Shown one piece after another: positions 1-10,421 of a DNA stretch of 64,000 nucleotides. Numbering within the stretch: position 1 is the stretch's first letter; every line of letters starts with the position of its first letter. A model generated the notes under the pieces. The model saw only the letters and a program-made list of their open reading frames with translations. It was not told the DNA's origin and made no database searches. This DNA comes from Pluralibacter sp. (GTDB lineage Bacteria > Pseudomonadota > Gammaproteobacteria > Enterobacterales > Enterobacteriaceae): contig NZ_JAFAGS010000154.1 of NCBI RefSeq assembly GCF_019237635.1, positions 16,472-80,471 on the forward strand, read 5' to 3'. A program made the translations under genes and the position numbers.

Positions 1-160
1 TTTTCGTCATTGTCTTCAGGGATCGTTTATCAGGTGATTATGTTTTTGGATATTTATCATAACGAAGGTTTTTGAAGGGGGTTGATTTGTCGCGTGTTGG
101 TTTGTGCGGTTAAGGCGGGGGGAACCCTCTCCCGGACGGGAAAGGGTGTTGTCAGGCCGG

Positions 161-1156
161 TTATTTCTGGGCCGTCAGCGCCTGCTGGATCCAGCCGTCA
201 AACAGCTGTTGATGCGCGCCGATCCAGCCGTCAACATGGCCCTGGATATCCGCTTGCGAGGCGCGACCTTCATGCATCATGGCGTTTTGGGCGTTGATAT
301 CGGCAATCGGCAACTTCATCAGTGAAAACAGCTTCGCCGCTGCCGGGTTTTTCTCCGCCCAGGCTTTATTGGCCACAATATGCATCGTGTTGACCGGGAA
401 GCCGTAGTTGGCGCCGTTCGGCAGTTTGGTATCGATATCCTTCTGTTCGCCAGGCATGGAGGAGAACGGCACCTGCAGCCAGACCACATCCTTGCCCGGC
501 TTCAGCACGTCGCTTACCCAGTACGGCGTCCAGGTGTAGTACAGCACCGGCTTACCTTCTTTATAACGGGTGATGGTATCGGCCATCATCGCGGCGTAGT
601 TGCCCTGATTGTGCACCACGGTGTTGCTCAGGCCGTAGGCGTCTATCTGGTGGTTAATGACTGCTTCACAACCCCAGCCGGGCGTACAGCCGGTGAGATC
701 CGCTTTACCATCGCCGTTGGTGTCGAACAGTCTGGCGATTTTCGGATCCTTGAGCTGATCGATTTTGGTGATGTGGTACTGCTCGGCGGTTTTCTTATCG
801 ATGAGGTAACCCTGCGCCGCGCCGGTGACGAAATCACCCTCGCGATAAAACTTTTTATCACCGCCCGCAGCGGCATACATGTCGTCATGCAGCGGCTGCC
901 AGTTCACGGCGGTAAAAGTGGCATCGCCAGAGGCAATTGAGGTGTAGCCGACGTTGTAATCCACTTCGCTCGGCGCCTTAACCGTATAGCCCAGCTTTTC
1001 AAGCGCGCGGCTGACCAGCAGGGTCTGGAAGGTCTCTTCGGAGATGGTGCTTTGCACCGGCTGGACGGTAATGCCTTTTCCGGGTAGCTCAGCAGCGATG
1101 CCGCTTGCAGAGACAAGGGCGGCAAACGCGGTAGCAATAATGAGGTGATGTCGCAT
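161..1156 (-). CDS. proX: Glycine betaine/proline ABC transporter substrate-binding protein ProX
   Basis: 331 aa ORF with signal peptide, ProX-like sequence; adjacent to proW/proV. Confidence 0.97.
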   Translation of the reverse strand: MRHHLIIATAFAALVSASGIAAELPGKGITVQPVQSTISEETFQTLLVSRALEKLGYTVKAPSEVDYNVGYTSIASGDATFTAVNWQPLHDDMYAAAGGDKKFYREGDFVTGAAQGYLIDKKTAEQYHITKIDQLKDPKIARLFDTNGDGKADLTGCTPGWGCEAVINHQIDAYGLSNTVVHNQGNYAAMMADTITRYKEGKPVLYYTWTPYWVSDVLKPGKDVVWLQVPFSSMPGEQKDIDTKLPNGANYGFPVNTMHIVANKAWAEKNPAAAKLFSLMKLPIADINAQNAMMHEGRASQADIQGHVDGWIGAHQQLFDGWIQQALTAQK

Positions 1157-1225
1157 CGTTGTTCCTTCTTTTCAGGTGGGACGTTGTAGACCCGGCAGCG
1201 GCCGCCACCGGGGAGAACTACATCG

Positions 1226-2290
1226 TTACTGGGTGAAAGGGCGCGTAAGCAACCCGACAGGGCCGGTGGTGTACCAGCGACGATTTCCTTTGCTGCGGGA
1301 ATCGCGGCCCACTGCCTGGGTGAGGCGATCGAGAATAATCGCCAGTATGACAATGCCGACGCCGCCGATAGTGGCCAGGCCCATATCGAGACGACCAATG
1401 CCGCGCAGCACCATCTGACCCAAACCGCCGACGGCAATCATTGAGGCGATCACGACCATGGAGAGCGCCAGCATCAGCGTCTGGTTTACCCCGGCCATAA
1501 TGGTCGGCATCGCCAGCGGAAGTTGTACTTTGAACAGCATCTGGCGCGGGCTGGCGCCAAATGAGCGCGAGGCCTCGATAAGGTCCGCTGGCACCTGGTT
1601 AATTCCGAGAATGGTCAGGCGTACGATGGGCGGCAGGGCAAAGATAATGGTGACCACCACCCCCGGCACGTTGCCGATACCAAACAGCATCACGATAGGC
1701 ACCAGATAAACAAACGCTGGCGTGGTCTGCATCGCATCAAGCAGCGGGCGGATAATTTTCGCGGCCCGCGGGCTTCTGGCAAGCCAGATGCCGAGCGGCA
1801 AGCCGATGACCACGCAGAACAGCAGGGCGGTCAGCACCAGCGCCAGCGTCACCATCGCCTGCGACCATGCGCCGATGGCGCCGATGAGAATGAGCGACAC
1901 CAGCGTGGCGACCCCCATTCCGGCGCTGCCGATTTGCCAGGCGATCAGCGCAAACAGCACGATCGCGACGGGCGCAGGCATGCCGAGCAGCAGTTGCTGA
2001 AAGGCGCTGAGAATGTAATCCACCGGCACGCGGATCCCCTGGAATAGCGGGCGAAAATGCATAACCATCCAGTCGATGCCGTGGGTGACCCAACTGTCGA
2101 GCGGGATCAGCGTTTTATGGAACGGGTCCATAATATTGAAGTGTTCGGCCTGCGGCGCAGGCGCGCTGTTGAGCCAGTCGGCGCCGCCGTGGGTTGTCGG
2201 CGCTGCTGTCGGCGTGCCCCAGGCGTCTGCGGTTTGCGCGGCGTTGTCCGCCGCCGGTGTGGTTGCCCACGGATTAGATTGATCAGCCAT
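1226..2290 (-). CDS. proW: Glycine betaine/proline ABC transporter permease ProW
   Basis: 354 aa, ProW-like permease; overlaps proV stop. Confidence 0.97.
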   Translation of the reverse strand: MADQSNPWATTPAADNAAQTADAWGTPTAAPTTHGGADWLNSAPAPQAEHFNIMDPFHKTLIPLDSWVTHGIDWMVMHFRPLFQGIRVPVDYILSAFQQLLLGMPAPVAIVLFALIAWQIGSAGMGVATLVSLILIGAIGAWSQAMVTLALVLTALLFCVVIGLPLGIWLARSPRAAKIIRPLLDAMQTTPAFVYLVPIVMLFGIGNVPGVVVTIIFALPPIVRLTILGINQVPADLIEASRSFGASPRQMLFKVQLPLAMPTIMAGVNQTLMLALSMVVIASMIAVGGLGQMVLRGIGRLDMGLATIGGVGIVILAIILDRLTQAVGRDSRSKGNRRWYTTGPVGLLTRPFTQ

Positions 2291-3485
2291 TGGTTGCCCC
2301 CTCGCGATCTAAAGCTTGCAGCAGCATTCGTTTTGAAATGATGCCGACGTATTGTTGTTCTTCATCGGTCACCGGTACTGCGCACGGCGCCTGACCAACA
2401 TGAGAGAGCAACTCGCTTAGCGGCGTTTGGGCATCGACGGCCTGCGGCGCGTCGAGCAGGGCCGTATCAATACCCTGACCGGCAGCCAGCGCCGTTTTCA
2501 GGGAATCGATAGACACCGTACCCACAAACTTATTTCCACGCTCAATCACATAACCAAATTCCCGGTCCTCATCCTGCAGCAGTTTGAGGGCCGAGCGCGG
2601 GCCAAATCCCGGCGTTTTTCGAATAAGCCCCACTGGCGTACGCCGTGCAATATCTTTGGCACTGAACACCTGGCTAATATCCACGCCGCGGAAGAAGGTC
2701 CGGACATAATCATTCGCCGGATTATTGAGAATTTCATCCGGGGTACCGACCTGAATCACCTCGCCATTTTGCATAATGGCGATACGGTCGCCAATGCGCA
2801 TGGCTTCGTCGAGATCGTGGGAAATAAACACAATGGTGCGCTGATGTTTGGCCTGCAGCTTTACCAGTTCATCTTGCATCTCGCTACGAATTAAGGGATC
2901 GAGCGCCGAGAAGGCTTCATCCATTAATAATATATCCGGATTAATGGCTAAGGCGCGGGCGAGGCCAACGCGCTGACGCATCCCCCCGGAAAGCTCATCA
3001 GGGTAGGCGTGCGCATAATTACCCAGCCCCACCTGCTGTAGCGCATCAAGGGCTTTTTCCTGGCGTTCTTGAGACGGTACTCCCGCTAATTCCATACCGA
3101 AGGCGGTATTATCCAGTACGGTCATATGCGGCATCAGGGCGAATGACTGAAAGACCATCGCAATCTTTTTTCTGCGCACCTCGCGAAGTTCAGTCTCTGA
3201 TATTTTGGCGATATCTACACCGTCAATCAGGACCTGTCCGCGGGTAGGTTCAATCAGGCGATTGAGAAGGCGTACCAGGGTTGATTTACCCGAACCGGAT
3301 AATCCCATGATGACAAATATCTCGCCTTCTTCAATGGCCAGACTGGCGTTTTTGACGCCAATTGATAAGCCCGTTTTCTCCAGAATTTGCTCTTTGGATA
3401 AGCCTTTATCGATATATTTGAAGGCGCGCTGCGGATGCTCGCCAAATACTTTATATAAATTTTTGATTTCTAATTTAATTGACAT
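2283..3485 (-). CDS. proV: Glycine betaine/proline ABC transporter ATPase ProV
   Basis: Starts [19 protein letters not shown] at 3485 (longer ORF to 3581 unlikely); Walker [13 protein letters not shown] signature LSGGMRQR, C-terminal CBS. Confidence 0.97.
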   Translation of the reverse strand: MSIKLEIKNLYKVFGEHPQRAFKYIDKGLSKEQILEKTGLSIGVKNASLAIEEGEIFVIMGLSGSGKSTLVRLLNRLIEPTRGQVLIDGVDIAKISETELREVRRKKIAMVFQSFALMPHMTVLDNTAFGMELAGVPSQERQEKALDALQQVGLGNYAHAYPDELSGGMRQRVGLARALAINPDILLMDEAFSALDPLIRSEMQDELVKLQAKHQRTIVFISHDLDEAMRIGDRIAIMQNGEVIQVGTPDEILNNPANDYVRTFFRGVDISQVFSAKDIARRTPVGLIRKTPGFGPRSALKLLQDEDREFGYVIERGNKFVGTVSIDSLKTALAAGQGIDTALLDAPQAVDAQTPLSELLSHVGQAPCAVPVTDEEQQYVGIISKRMLLQALDREGATNG

Positions 3486-3813
3486 GCAATAGAAGATTTC
3501 CTGTTGATTATTTATGTCGATATAATACCTGATGAGAATAATTGACTGGCTATACCCTAACATACTCAGATTCTGAGACAACCCTCAATGTCCTGACGTT
3601 GTGTGAATGTGCAATGGCGTATTAAGGCGTTATCCCCCGTGATATAAGGGCTGAGAGCAATTGCGTGCAAGTTGATATTTTTTTGTCAATGCGCAGGAAT
3701 TGAACGGGAACTGGGAGGATTCGCATGAATATGTCACGTAAATGACGATGCAAATCTTTTTTGTTTATTTTTGTGATGAGGCTCTCTCCCGGGGGAATTA
3801 TCCGGGAGAGGTT

Positions 3814-3957
3814 CCGGGTGATATTCGCCTGGACATAGCGATTTTAACATCCCAATCTTTGTCGTGGGTATCGACCGTTTTTCCCATCACTATGCGATCC
3901 GGGAAATGTTCCAGATAGCGTTTGCCGTCGGCAATGACGGCGCGAATCCGCGGGCGT
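3814..3957 (-). pseudogene. Probable nrdF C-terminal relic
   Basis: Minus-strand frame without start reads ...RIVMGKTVDTHDKDWDVKI..., resembling the NrdF C-terminus (recalled as ..YVMGKAVETEDEDWNF); lies immediately upstream of proV, where nrdHIEF sits in E. coli. Confidence 0.55.
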
Positions 3958-4193
3958 TAAAAGAATGCCCCTGCAAACCGAAGCCTGCAGGGGGGGGACG
4001 CGTATTTATTATCTTCACTGACAGTAACAGTATTGGGGATCATTTCGCATTTCGCCAATATTCACCGGTATCTCGCTTGAAAATGTCTGATGTAAATCAC
4101 GACCCAATGGCTGCTTTATGGATTTTTCTGAAAGCGGCGTTAATGCTGAATACGGTAAGGTGGCGTGGCAGTAAAAGATAACGAGGAATGATT

Positions 4194-4538
4194 ATGTATT
4201 TACGACCCGATGAGGTGGCGCGCGTTCTTGAGAAATCTGGCTTTACGATGGATGCCGTAACGCAAAAAACGTATGGTTATCGGCGTGGCGACAACTATGT
4301 TTATGTCAATCGCGAAGCGCGTATGGGCAGGACGGCGCTTATCATTCATCCGGCGTTAAAAGAGCGCAGTTTTTCGCTGGCGGAACCCGCCTCAGATATC
4401 AAAACCTGCGATCACTACCTGCAGTTTCCGCTTTATTTAGGCGGTGATGCGCAGGAGCATTACGGTATTCCACACGGGTTCAGTTCGCGGGTGGCGCTGG
4501 AACGTTTTCTGGATGGGTTGTTCGGCGACGGGCAATAA
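4194..4538 (+). CDS. ygaC: YgaC family protein
   Basis: [17 protein letters not shown]... matches YgaC; next to alaE. Confidence 0.93.
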   Translation: MYLRPDEVARVLEKSGFTMDAVTQKTYGYRRGDNYVYVNREARMGRTALIIHPALKERSFSLAEPASDIKTCDHYLQFPLYLGGDAQEHYGIPHGFSSRVALERFLDGLFGDGQ

Positions 4539-4571
4539 GTTGACGACTGGCATCACGCCAGTCGTCAGTAT

Positions 4572-5009
4572 TCAGGCGTACTGACTGACCCGGAAAAGGC
4601 GGCGGCAGTAATCGAGAAAATAGCCGTAGACGGCGCCCATCATCATTGAAACCACGATGTTCGAACTTACCGCAGCGGCAATCTGTTGCCAGTCTGCGCC
4701 CACCGACAGCAGGATCACGACGTAAACTGGCGACTGGAAGGTGACATAAGCCAGCACATCAGCCAGATTCTTCATCCCTTTCGACGGACTGAGGCGGCGG
4801 GCATAGCGTATGACCCAGTCGCGATACAAACCGTACGGCCATGCAATGAGTATGTTGACCGGGATTGCGACCAGACGCGAAGAAAGCGACTGCTCAAAGC
4901 TCATCCCGGAGAGAAAAACTTCAATCAGCATGTTCACGACGGAACAGTAAACCACCATGGCGAACGTGTCGGCTACCGCATGACGCAGGCGTGACTGCGC
5001 AGAGAACAT
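4572..5009 (-). CDS. alaE: L-alanine exporter AlaE
   Basis: 145 aa membrane protein with AlaE-like sequence and synteny. Confidence 0.94.
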   Translation of the reverse strand: MFSAQSRLRHAVADTFAMVVYCSVVNMLIEVFLSGMSFEQSLSSRLVAIPVNILIAWPYGLYRDWVIRYARRLSPSKGMKNLADVLAYVTFQSPVYVVILLSVGADWQQIAAAVSSNIVVSMMMGAVYGYFLDYCRRLFRVSQYA

Positions 5010-5584
5010 TGGTCTGATCCTCGAAAAGAGTGGCGAAGTATCGGTTAAAATCGTGGTTAATCAGAGCAATGGTTTGCCTGATTTTCTGTATATAGATTAT
5101 CCATCTACAATAAAACTAACAACTAGTGAAACATTTTTATTTAATGGCTTTTTGTCTATAAAATACTCTGCCGTTGATTGTTTTTTGTTCGCGGCGCTAT
5201 AATTGTTGTCATTGGTTATTTTATGATTATAAATCAATAAATTAGTGTTAATTCGTTTTTCGTGAACGGAAGGGGCAGTGTTTACTGAGGCGCGGCCTTG
5301 CGATCTCTGTCACAAGCGGTTTTTTTAACCAAGATTCAATCTTAATCTGGACGATGATGCTAAAGCTGATGGTGGTGTTTTATGCATTTTAGTTGGGTGG
5401 TTATGTAAAGCGAGCAGTAAGGTGTCGTACGCGGTTGTACATCTTAATCACCACGCAGATCATGCGCCAGAATGCGACTAACGGCGGGTGTATAAATAAA
5501 CAAATATTGAAACGAAATCGGTTGCTATTTTTGCTGCGATCTATAATCTGCCGCAGATTTTTATTCAGAGCTCAAGGGGAAATA

Positions 5585-6835
5585 GTGTCGAACGATAATA
5601 ATTACAGCCAGGGGGCCGTCCCCCTGGCTGCGCGAAAGGGCGTAATCTCGTTAACGTGTGTCATGTTGGGATTAACGTTTTTTTCAGCCAGTATGTGGAC
5701 AGGAGGAACACTCGGTACCGGTCTGACATACAATGATTTCTTCTTAGCAGTTATCTTCGGTAATCTCCTTCTCGGTATCTACACTGCATTTCTCGGTTAT
5801 ATCGGCGCAAAGACCGGACTTTCGACTCATCTCCTCGCGCGTTACTCCTTTGGCATCAAAGGCTCATGGCTTCCTTCATTACTGCTCGGCGGCACTCAGG
5901 TCGGCTGGTTCGGGGTCGGCGTGGCCATGTTCGCCATTCCGGTCGGTAAAGCGACCGGCCTGGATGTTAATCTCCTGATAGCGATTTCAGGTATCCTGAT
6001 GACGGTGACGATTTTCTTTGGCATCTCGGCATTAACGATTCTTTCTGCGGTGGCGGTGCCTGCCATTGCCATACTGGGCAGTTACTCGGTCTGGTTGGCG
6101 GTAAATGAGGTCGGTGGACTCGCGCAGTTGAAATCGATTGTCCCCAGCACCCCACTGGATTTCTCCACGGCGCTGGCGTTGGTGGTCGGGTCATTTGTCA
6201 GTGCCGGAACGCTGACTGCTGATTTCGTGCGCTTTGGACGCAACGCCAAAAGCGCGGTCATTGTGGCGATGATTGCCTTCTTCCTCGGCAACTCGCTGAT
6301 GTTTATTTTTGGCGCGGCGGGTGCGGCGGCAGCCGGGCAATCAGACATTTCAGATGTCATGATTGCTCAGGGATTGTTAATTCCGGCAATTATCGTTCTG
6401 GGCCTGAATATCTGGACCACCAATGATAATGCTCTCTATGCCTCTGGCCTCGGTTTCGCTAACATCACCGGGCTCTCCAGCCGTGGTCTGTCAGTGGTCA
6501 ATGGCATCATTGGCACCCTGTGCGCACTGTGGCTGTATAACAATTTCGTCGGCTGGTTAACTTTTCTTTCCTCCGCCATTCCGCCCATTGGCGGAGTGAT
6601 TATCGCGGACTATCTGCTGAACCGTCAGCGCTATGCCAACTTCAGTACCGCCCGCTTTACGTCAGTGAATTGGATAGCCATACTGTCGGTCGCGCTGGGT
6701 ATCGCTGCTGGCCACTATATTCCGGGTATTGTGCCCGTGAACGCAGTTCTGGGCGGGGTAGCGAGTTATGTTTCCCTGACGTTGTTGATGAATCGTCGTT
6801 TTGTTACTTCCCCGGAGGTTGAAAATGCAGAGTAA
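5585..6835 (+). CDS. codB: Cytosine permease
   Basis: CodB-like from GTG start ([19 protein letters not shown]...); overlaps codA by 11 nt. Confidence 0.95.
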   Translation: MSNDNNYSQGAVPLAARKGVISLTCVMLGLTFFSASMWTGGTLGTGLTYNDFFLAVIFGNLLLGIYTAFLGYIGAKTGLSTHLLARYSFGIKGSWLPSLLLGGTQVGWFGVGVAMFAIPVGKATGLDVNLLIAISGILMTVTIFFGISALTILSAVAVPAIAILGSYSVWLAVNEVGGLAQLKSIVPSTPLDFSTALALVVGSFVSAGTLTADFVRFGRNAKSAVIVAMIAFFLGNSLMFIFGAAGAAAAGQSDISDVMIAQGLLIPAIIVLGLNIWTTNDNALYASGLGFANITGLSSRGLSVVNGIIGTLCALWLYNNFVGWLTFLSSAIPPIGGVIIADYLLNRQRYANFSTARFTSVNWIAILSVALGIAAGHYIPGIVPVNAVLGGVASYVSLTLLMNRRFVTSPEVENAE

Positions 6836-8105
6836 TTCACTCGTTATCCATCATGCTCGTCTCCAGGGCCGTGAAGGGTTGTGGCAGATTACTATTGAAA
6901 ATGGGTGCTTCAGCCGCATTGAACCGCAGGATACTGCACCGCCAGCCACAGGGAAGAGTCTGGACGCCGAAGGCGGGCTCGCGATCCCGCCTTTTGTTGA
7001 GCCGCATATTCATCTCGACACCACGCAAACAGCAGGCGAACCCAACTGGAATCAATCCGGTACTCTGTTTGAAGGGATTGAACGTTGGGCGGAGCGCAAA
7101 GCGCTGCTGACGCATAACGATGTGAAAACCCGCGCCATGCAAACCCTGAAGTGGCAAATTGCCAACGGGATACAGCATGTGAGAACGCATGTCGATGTCT
7201 CTGATCCGACGCTCACGGCCCTGAAAGCCATGATTGAGGTAAAGGAAGAGATCGCGCCATGGCTGGAACTGCAAATTGTGGCCTTTCCGCAGGAAGGGAT
7301 CCTCTCCTACCCGAACGGCGAAGCCCTGCTGGAAGAGTCGCTGCGCCTCGGCGCCGATGTCATTGGCGCCATCCCGCATTTTGAGTTTACCCGGGAGTAC
7401 GGTGTTGAGTCGTTACATAAGATTTTCGCCCTGGCGCAACAATACGACCGTCTGATTGATGTGCATTGCGACGAAATCGATGACGAGCAGTCGCGTTTTG
7501 TTGAGACGGTAGCGGCGCTGGCGCATCGCGACGGCGTGGGCGCGCGCGTGACCGCCAGCCATACCACGGCGATGCATTCGTACAACGGGGCTTATGCCTC
7601 GCGCCTCTTTCGTTTATTGAAGATGTCTGGCATCAATTTTGTCGCTAACCCGCTGGTGAATATTCACCTGCAGGGACGGTTCGACAGCTACCCGAAACGC
7701 CGCGGCGTGACGCGAGTCAAGGAGATGCTTGAGAACGACATCAATGTCTGCTTCGGTCACGATGACGTGTTCGACCCCTGGTATCCGCTGGGAACCGCCA
7801 ATATGTTGCAAGTCCTGCATATGGGGCTGCATGTGTGCCAGTTGATGGGGTACCGTCAAATTGATGACGGGCTTAATCTGATAACCACCCACAGCGCCAA
7901 AACACTCAACCTGCAGGACTATGGCATTGTTATCGGCAATAGCGGCAATCTGGTCATTTTGCCAGCGGAAAACGGATTTGACGCCGTACGCCGCCAGGTC
8001 CCTACCCGCTACTCTATCCGCCACGGCAACGTGATCGCTCAAACCGTACCCGCAGAAACCACGCTGCATCTGACCGAGCCGGAAAAGGTCTCTTTCAAAC
8101 GGTAA
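6825..8105 (+). CDS. codA: Cytosine deaminase
   Basis: HIHLDTT and [12 protein letters not shown] metal-binding motifs; CodA-like. Confidence 0.95.
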   Translation: MQSNSLVIHHARLQGREGLWQITIENGCFSRIEPQDTAPPATGKSLDAEGGLAIPPFVEPHIHLDTTQTAGEPNWNQSGTLFEGIERWAERKALLTHNDVKTRAMQTLKWQIANGIQHVRTHVDVSDPTLTALKAMIEVKEEIAPWLELQIVAFPQEGILSYPNGEALLEESLRLGADVIGAIPHFEFTREYGVESLHKIFALAQQYDRLIDVHCDEIDDEQSRFVETVAALAHRDGVGARVTASHTTAMHSYNGAYASRLFRLLKMSGINFVANPLVNIHLQGRFDSYPKRRGVTRVKEMLENDINVCFGHDDVFDPWYPLGTANMLQVLHMGLHVCQLMGYRQIDDGLNLITTHSAKTLNLQDYGIVIGNSGNLVILPAENGFDAVRRQVPTRYSIRHGNVIAQTVPAETTLHLTEPEKVSFKR

Positions 8106-8121
8106 TGGCATTATCAGTGGA

Positions 8122-8150
8122 TGAAAAAAGGGCAGATTGCCCTTTTTTCA
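8122..8150 (+). terminator. Rho-independent terminator after codBA
   Basis: aaaaaagggcagattgcccttttttc hairpin with U tract. Confidence 0.85.
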
Positions 8151-8300
8151 TGTCGTCGCAAAATCCCCACTGTTGCAAATTGTTTTGTTACCAAGATGTA
8201 AAATAGGGTAAACGCACCGGACAACCCCGTCTGGACGCCGCATAATGGCCTGGCTTAGAGAGAGATCTCTTTTAACATTGGCTGTTTGTATGGAGTGTGT

Positions 8301-8459
8301 ATGGGTTTCTGGCGTATTGTTTTTACTATTTTGATCCCGCCGCTGGGCGTACTGCTGGGCAAAGGGTTCGGCTGGGCGTTCATCATTAATATCATTTTGA
8401 CGCTGCTCGGCTATATTCCGGGGTTGATTCACGCATTCTGGGTACAAACCCGCGACTGA
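8301..8459 (+). CDS. yqaE: YqaE/Pmp3 family small membrane protein
   Basis: 52 aa MGFWRIVFTILIPPLGVLLGKGFGWAFIINIILTLLGYIPGLIHAFWVQTRD; below the ORF track length cutoff. Confidence 0.9.
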   Translation: MGFWRIVFTILIPPLGVLLGKGFGWAFIINIILTLLGYIPGLIHAFWVQTRD

Positions 8460-8465
8460 TGTAAC

Positions 8466-8494
8466 GAAAACGGGGCTGCGCTGGCAGCCCCGTT
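8466..8494 (+). terminator. Terminator after yqaE
   Basis: aaacggggctgcgctggcagccccgttt hairpin. Confidence 0.75.
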
Positions 8495-8514
8495 TCTGTT
8501 GTTATCCTCCAGCG

Positions 8515-9159
8515 CTATTTGCGCATGACGCCTTCGTAAATCAATTTGAGCGCGAAAACGCCGATCACCGCGCCGATTACCCGGCTGGCGATACGTTGAA
8601 CCCGGGCGTAGCCGCGGCGCACGGCGGGCAACGAGAAGGCCTGGCTGAGAAAGAGTCGCCAGATGACCGAACTCAGCACAATACCACACCACGCCAGCAG
8701 CTTTGCCCATGTTGGCGTGGCGGCGCTGAGCGTGACGGAAAAGATACTGATAAAAAACAGCACGGTCTGCGGATTTGACAGGCAGGTCAGCAGGCCGGTG
8801 CGAAAGAAAACGTGCCACGGCGCGGTAATCGGCTGCAGCAGCGCGGATGACTGCGGCGAGGGCTGACGCTTCATGCTTTTTATCGCAAACCACAGCAGAT
8901 AGCCGCCGCCGACAACCTTAATTATCGAGAAAAGCCCTTCGCACTGCGTGATGAGTGTGGCCATACCGAACAGACCCAGCCCGGAGTAAAAGGTATCTCC
9001 CAGCGCTACGCCAAGACCGGTCAGCGCTCCCGCGCGTCGTCCGGAAGCCAGACTGGTTTGCACCACGACAAACAGGTTAGCGCCGGGGTTGAAAAAGGTG
9101 AGGACGAACAAACCCACCGTCAGGACGATGGCGTGCAGCGGTTCCATAGGCAAAATCAT
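8515..9159 (-). CDS. LysE/RhtB family amino acid exporter
   Basis: 214 aa, NPGANLFVVVQTSLASGRRAG motif of LysE/RhtB transporters. Confidence 0.85.
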   Translation of the reverse strand: MILPMEPLHAIVLTVGLFVLTFFNPGANLFVVVQTSLASGRRAGALTGLGVALGDTFYSGLGLFGMATLITQCEGLFSIIKVVGGGYLLWFAIKSMKRQPSPQSSALLQPITAPWHVFFRTGLLTCLSNPQTVLFFISIFSVTLSAATPTWAKLLAWCGIVLSSVIWRLFLSQAFSLPAVRRGYARVQRIASRVIGAVIGVFALKLIYEGVMRK

Positions 9160-9385
9160 CCACTCATGTTATCTGCCACCAGAATACGGGCTCCAGTCCT
9201 TGCGTGCTGCGAGAAGCATCACAGCCGGAAAATATAAAAATGAGCGCTGCAAAATATGACAAATGGCTATTTTTAGGGGGAATCCCTCCCTTTATTTTTT
9301 GACGAGGTATTATCTGCCCATCCGGCATATCCAGTGGTGCCGGTCGTATTTAGCATAGCCTTATTATGTGTTTATGGAGTGTATT

Positions 9386-9706
9386 ATGATTAACCGATTT
9401 ACACTGTCTACGGTGGGTGTTTTTGTCGCAGCAGTACTGGTTACCGCCGGCGTCAGTGCAGTCTCTAAGGGCGTTACCCCTAAAAATATGAACTGCCAGG
9501 AGTTCATCGATCTCAATCCGCAGACCATGGCGCCGGTCGCGTTCTGGATGCTGAATGAAGACGAAGACTTTAAAGGCGGCGACTACGTGGATTTCAACGA
9601 AACCGAGACCACGGCAGTTCCGTTGACCATTGAACTTTGCAAAAAACATCCGCAAAGCGCGCTGAAGAATATTAAGGATGAAGTGAAAAAAGAATTAAAA
9701 AAATAG
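9386..9706 (+). CDS. HdeB-like periplasmic acid-stress chaperone
   Basis: Signal peptide then MNCQEFIDLNPQTMAPVAFWMLNEDEDFKGGDYVDFNET, typical of HdeB. Confidence 0.85.
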   Translation: MINRFTLSTVGVFVAAVLVTAGVSAVSKGVTPKNMNCQEFIDLNPQTMAPVAFWMLNEDEDFKGGDYVDFNETETTAVPLTIELCKKHPQSALKNIKDEVKKELKK

Positions 9707-9836
9707 CCCCCTGTTTTTAGCATCGGTTTTCCCCTGAGACCTGACGACCGTCAGGTTTACGCCCCTCGCTTGCGAAGGGGCGCGTTCGTCCAGCGCTAAA
9801 ATCAGAAGAACCGGTGGGGACTATGATTCTGACCAA

Positions 9837-9974
9837 GTCAGCCTGAGCGGTGTATTGCGTTTCTGGCAGGAGTTTCGCACCAATAAGGCGGCTCAGACGC
9901 TGAAGTCGATGGTCAGAACGACCGCTACGGTGCTGCGTCGCGGCGGTGAAGGTAGCATTATCCACCTGTTATAG
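9837..9974 (+). pseudogene. Remnant of MgtA/MgtB-type Mg2+ P-type ATPase
   Basis: + frame reads VSLSGVLRFWQEFRTNKAAQTLKSMVRTTATVLRRGGEGSIIHLL*, a P3B ATPase segment; no flanking coding sequence. Confidence 0.75.
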
Positions 9975-10421
9975 AGGTGGATGAGGAAATAAAGTGGTAA
10001 TTCCAGTAGGTAATATATTTTATCTGTTGTAAGACAGCATTTATTAGCGTTGGTATTTCCTGTGGAAATAATGCATGTGCAGAATTAAAATATTTATTTA
10101 TTTAAAATTGTTTAGCATAATAAAACATTTCCCGGTGCGTAATAATACGCATCAATCTCCTTGCTATTTTTTTATTTTTTGAATAATTCATTATTTTCAG
10201 TATGTTAGGAATTTGATTGATTTTATCTATGATTTCGATATTCAAAATTTATTTTTACATGTGAGATGAGCGTATATAAGCTATTGCTGAATAGTCCTGT
10301 CATTCTTCGGACGTTTGACTCCTCTTGAAAACGTTAGTTTCGCCCAGTGCATTTATTTTTGCTCACTGCGGGCGGGTACATCTGTTGTTAAGGGGAACGG
10401 CAATATCTCACGAGAACAATA

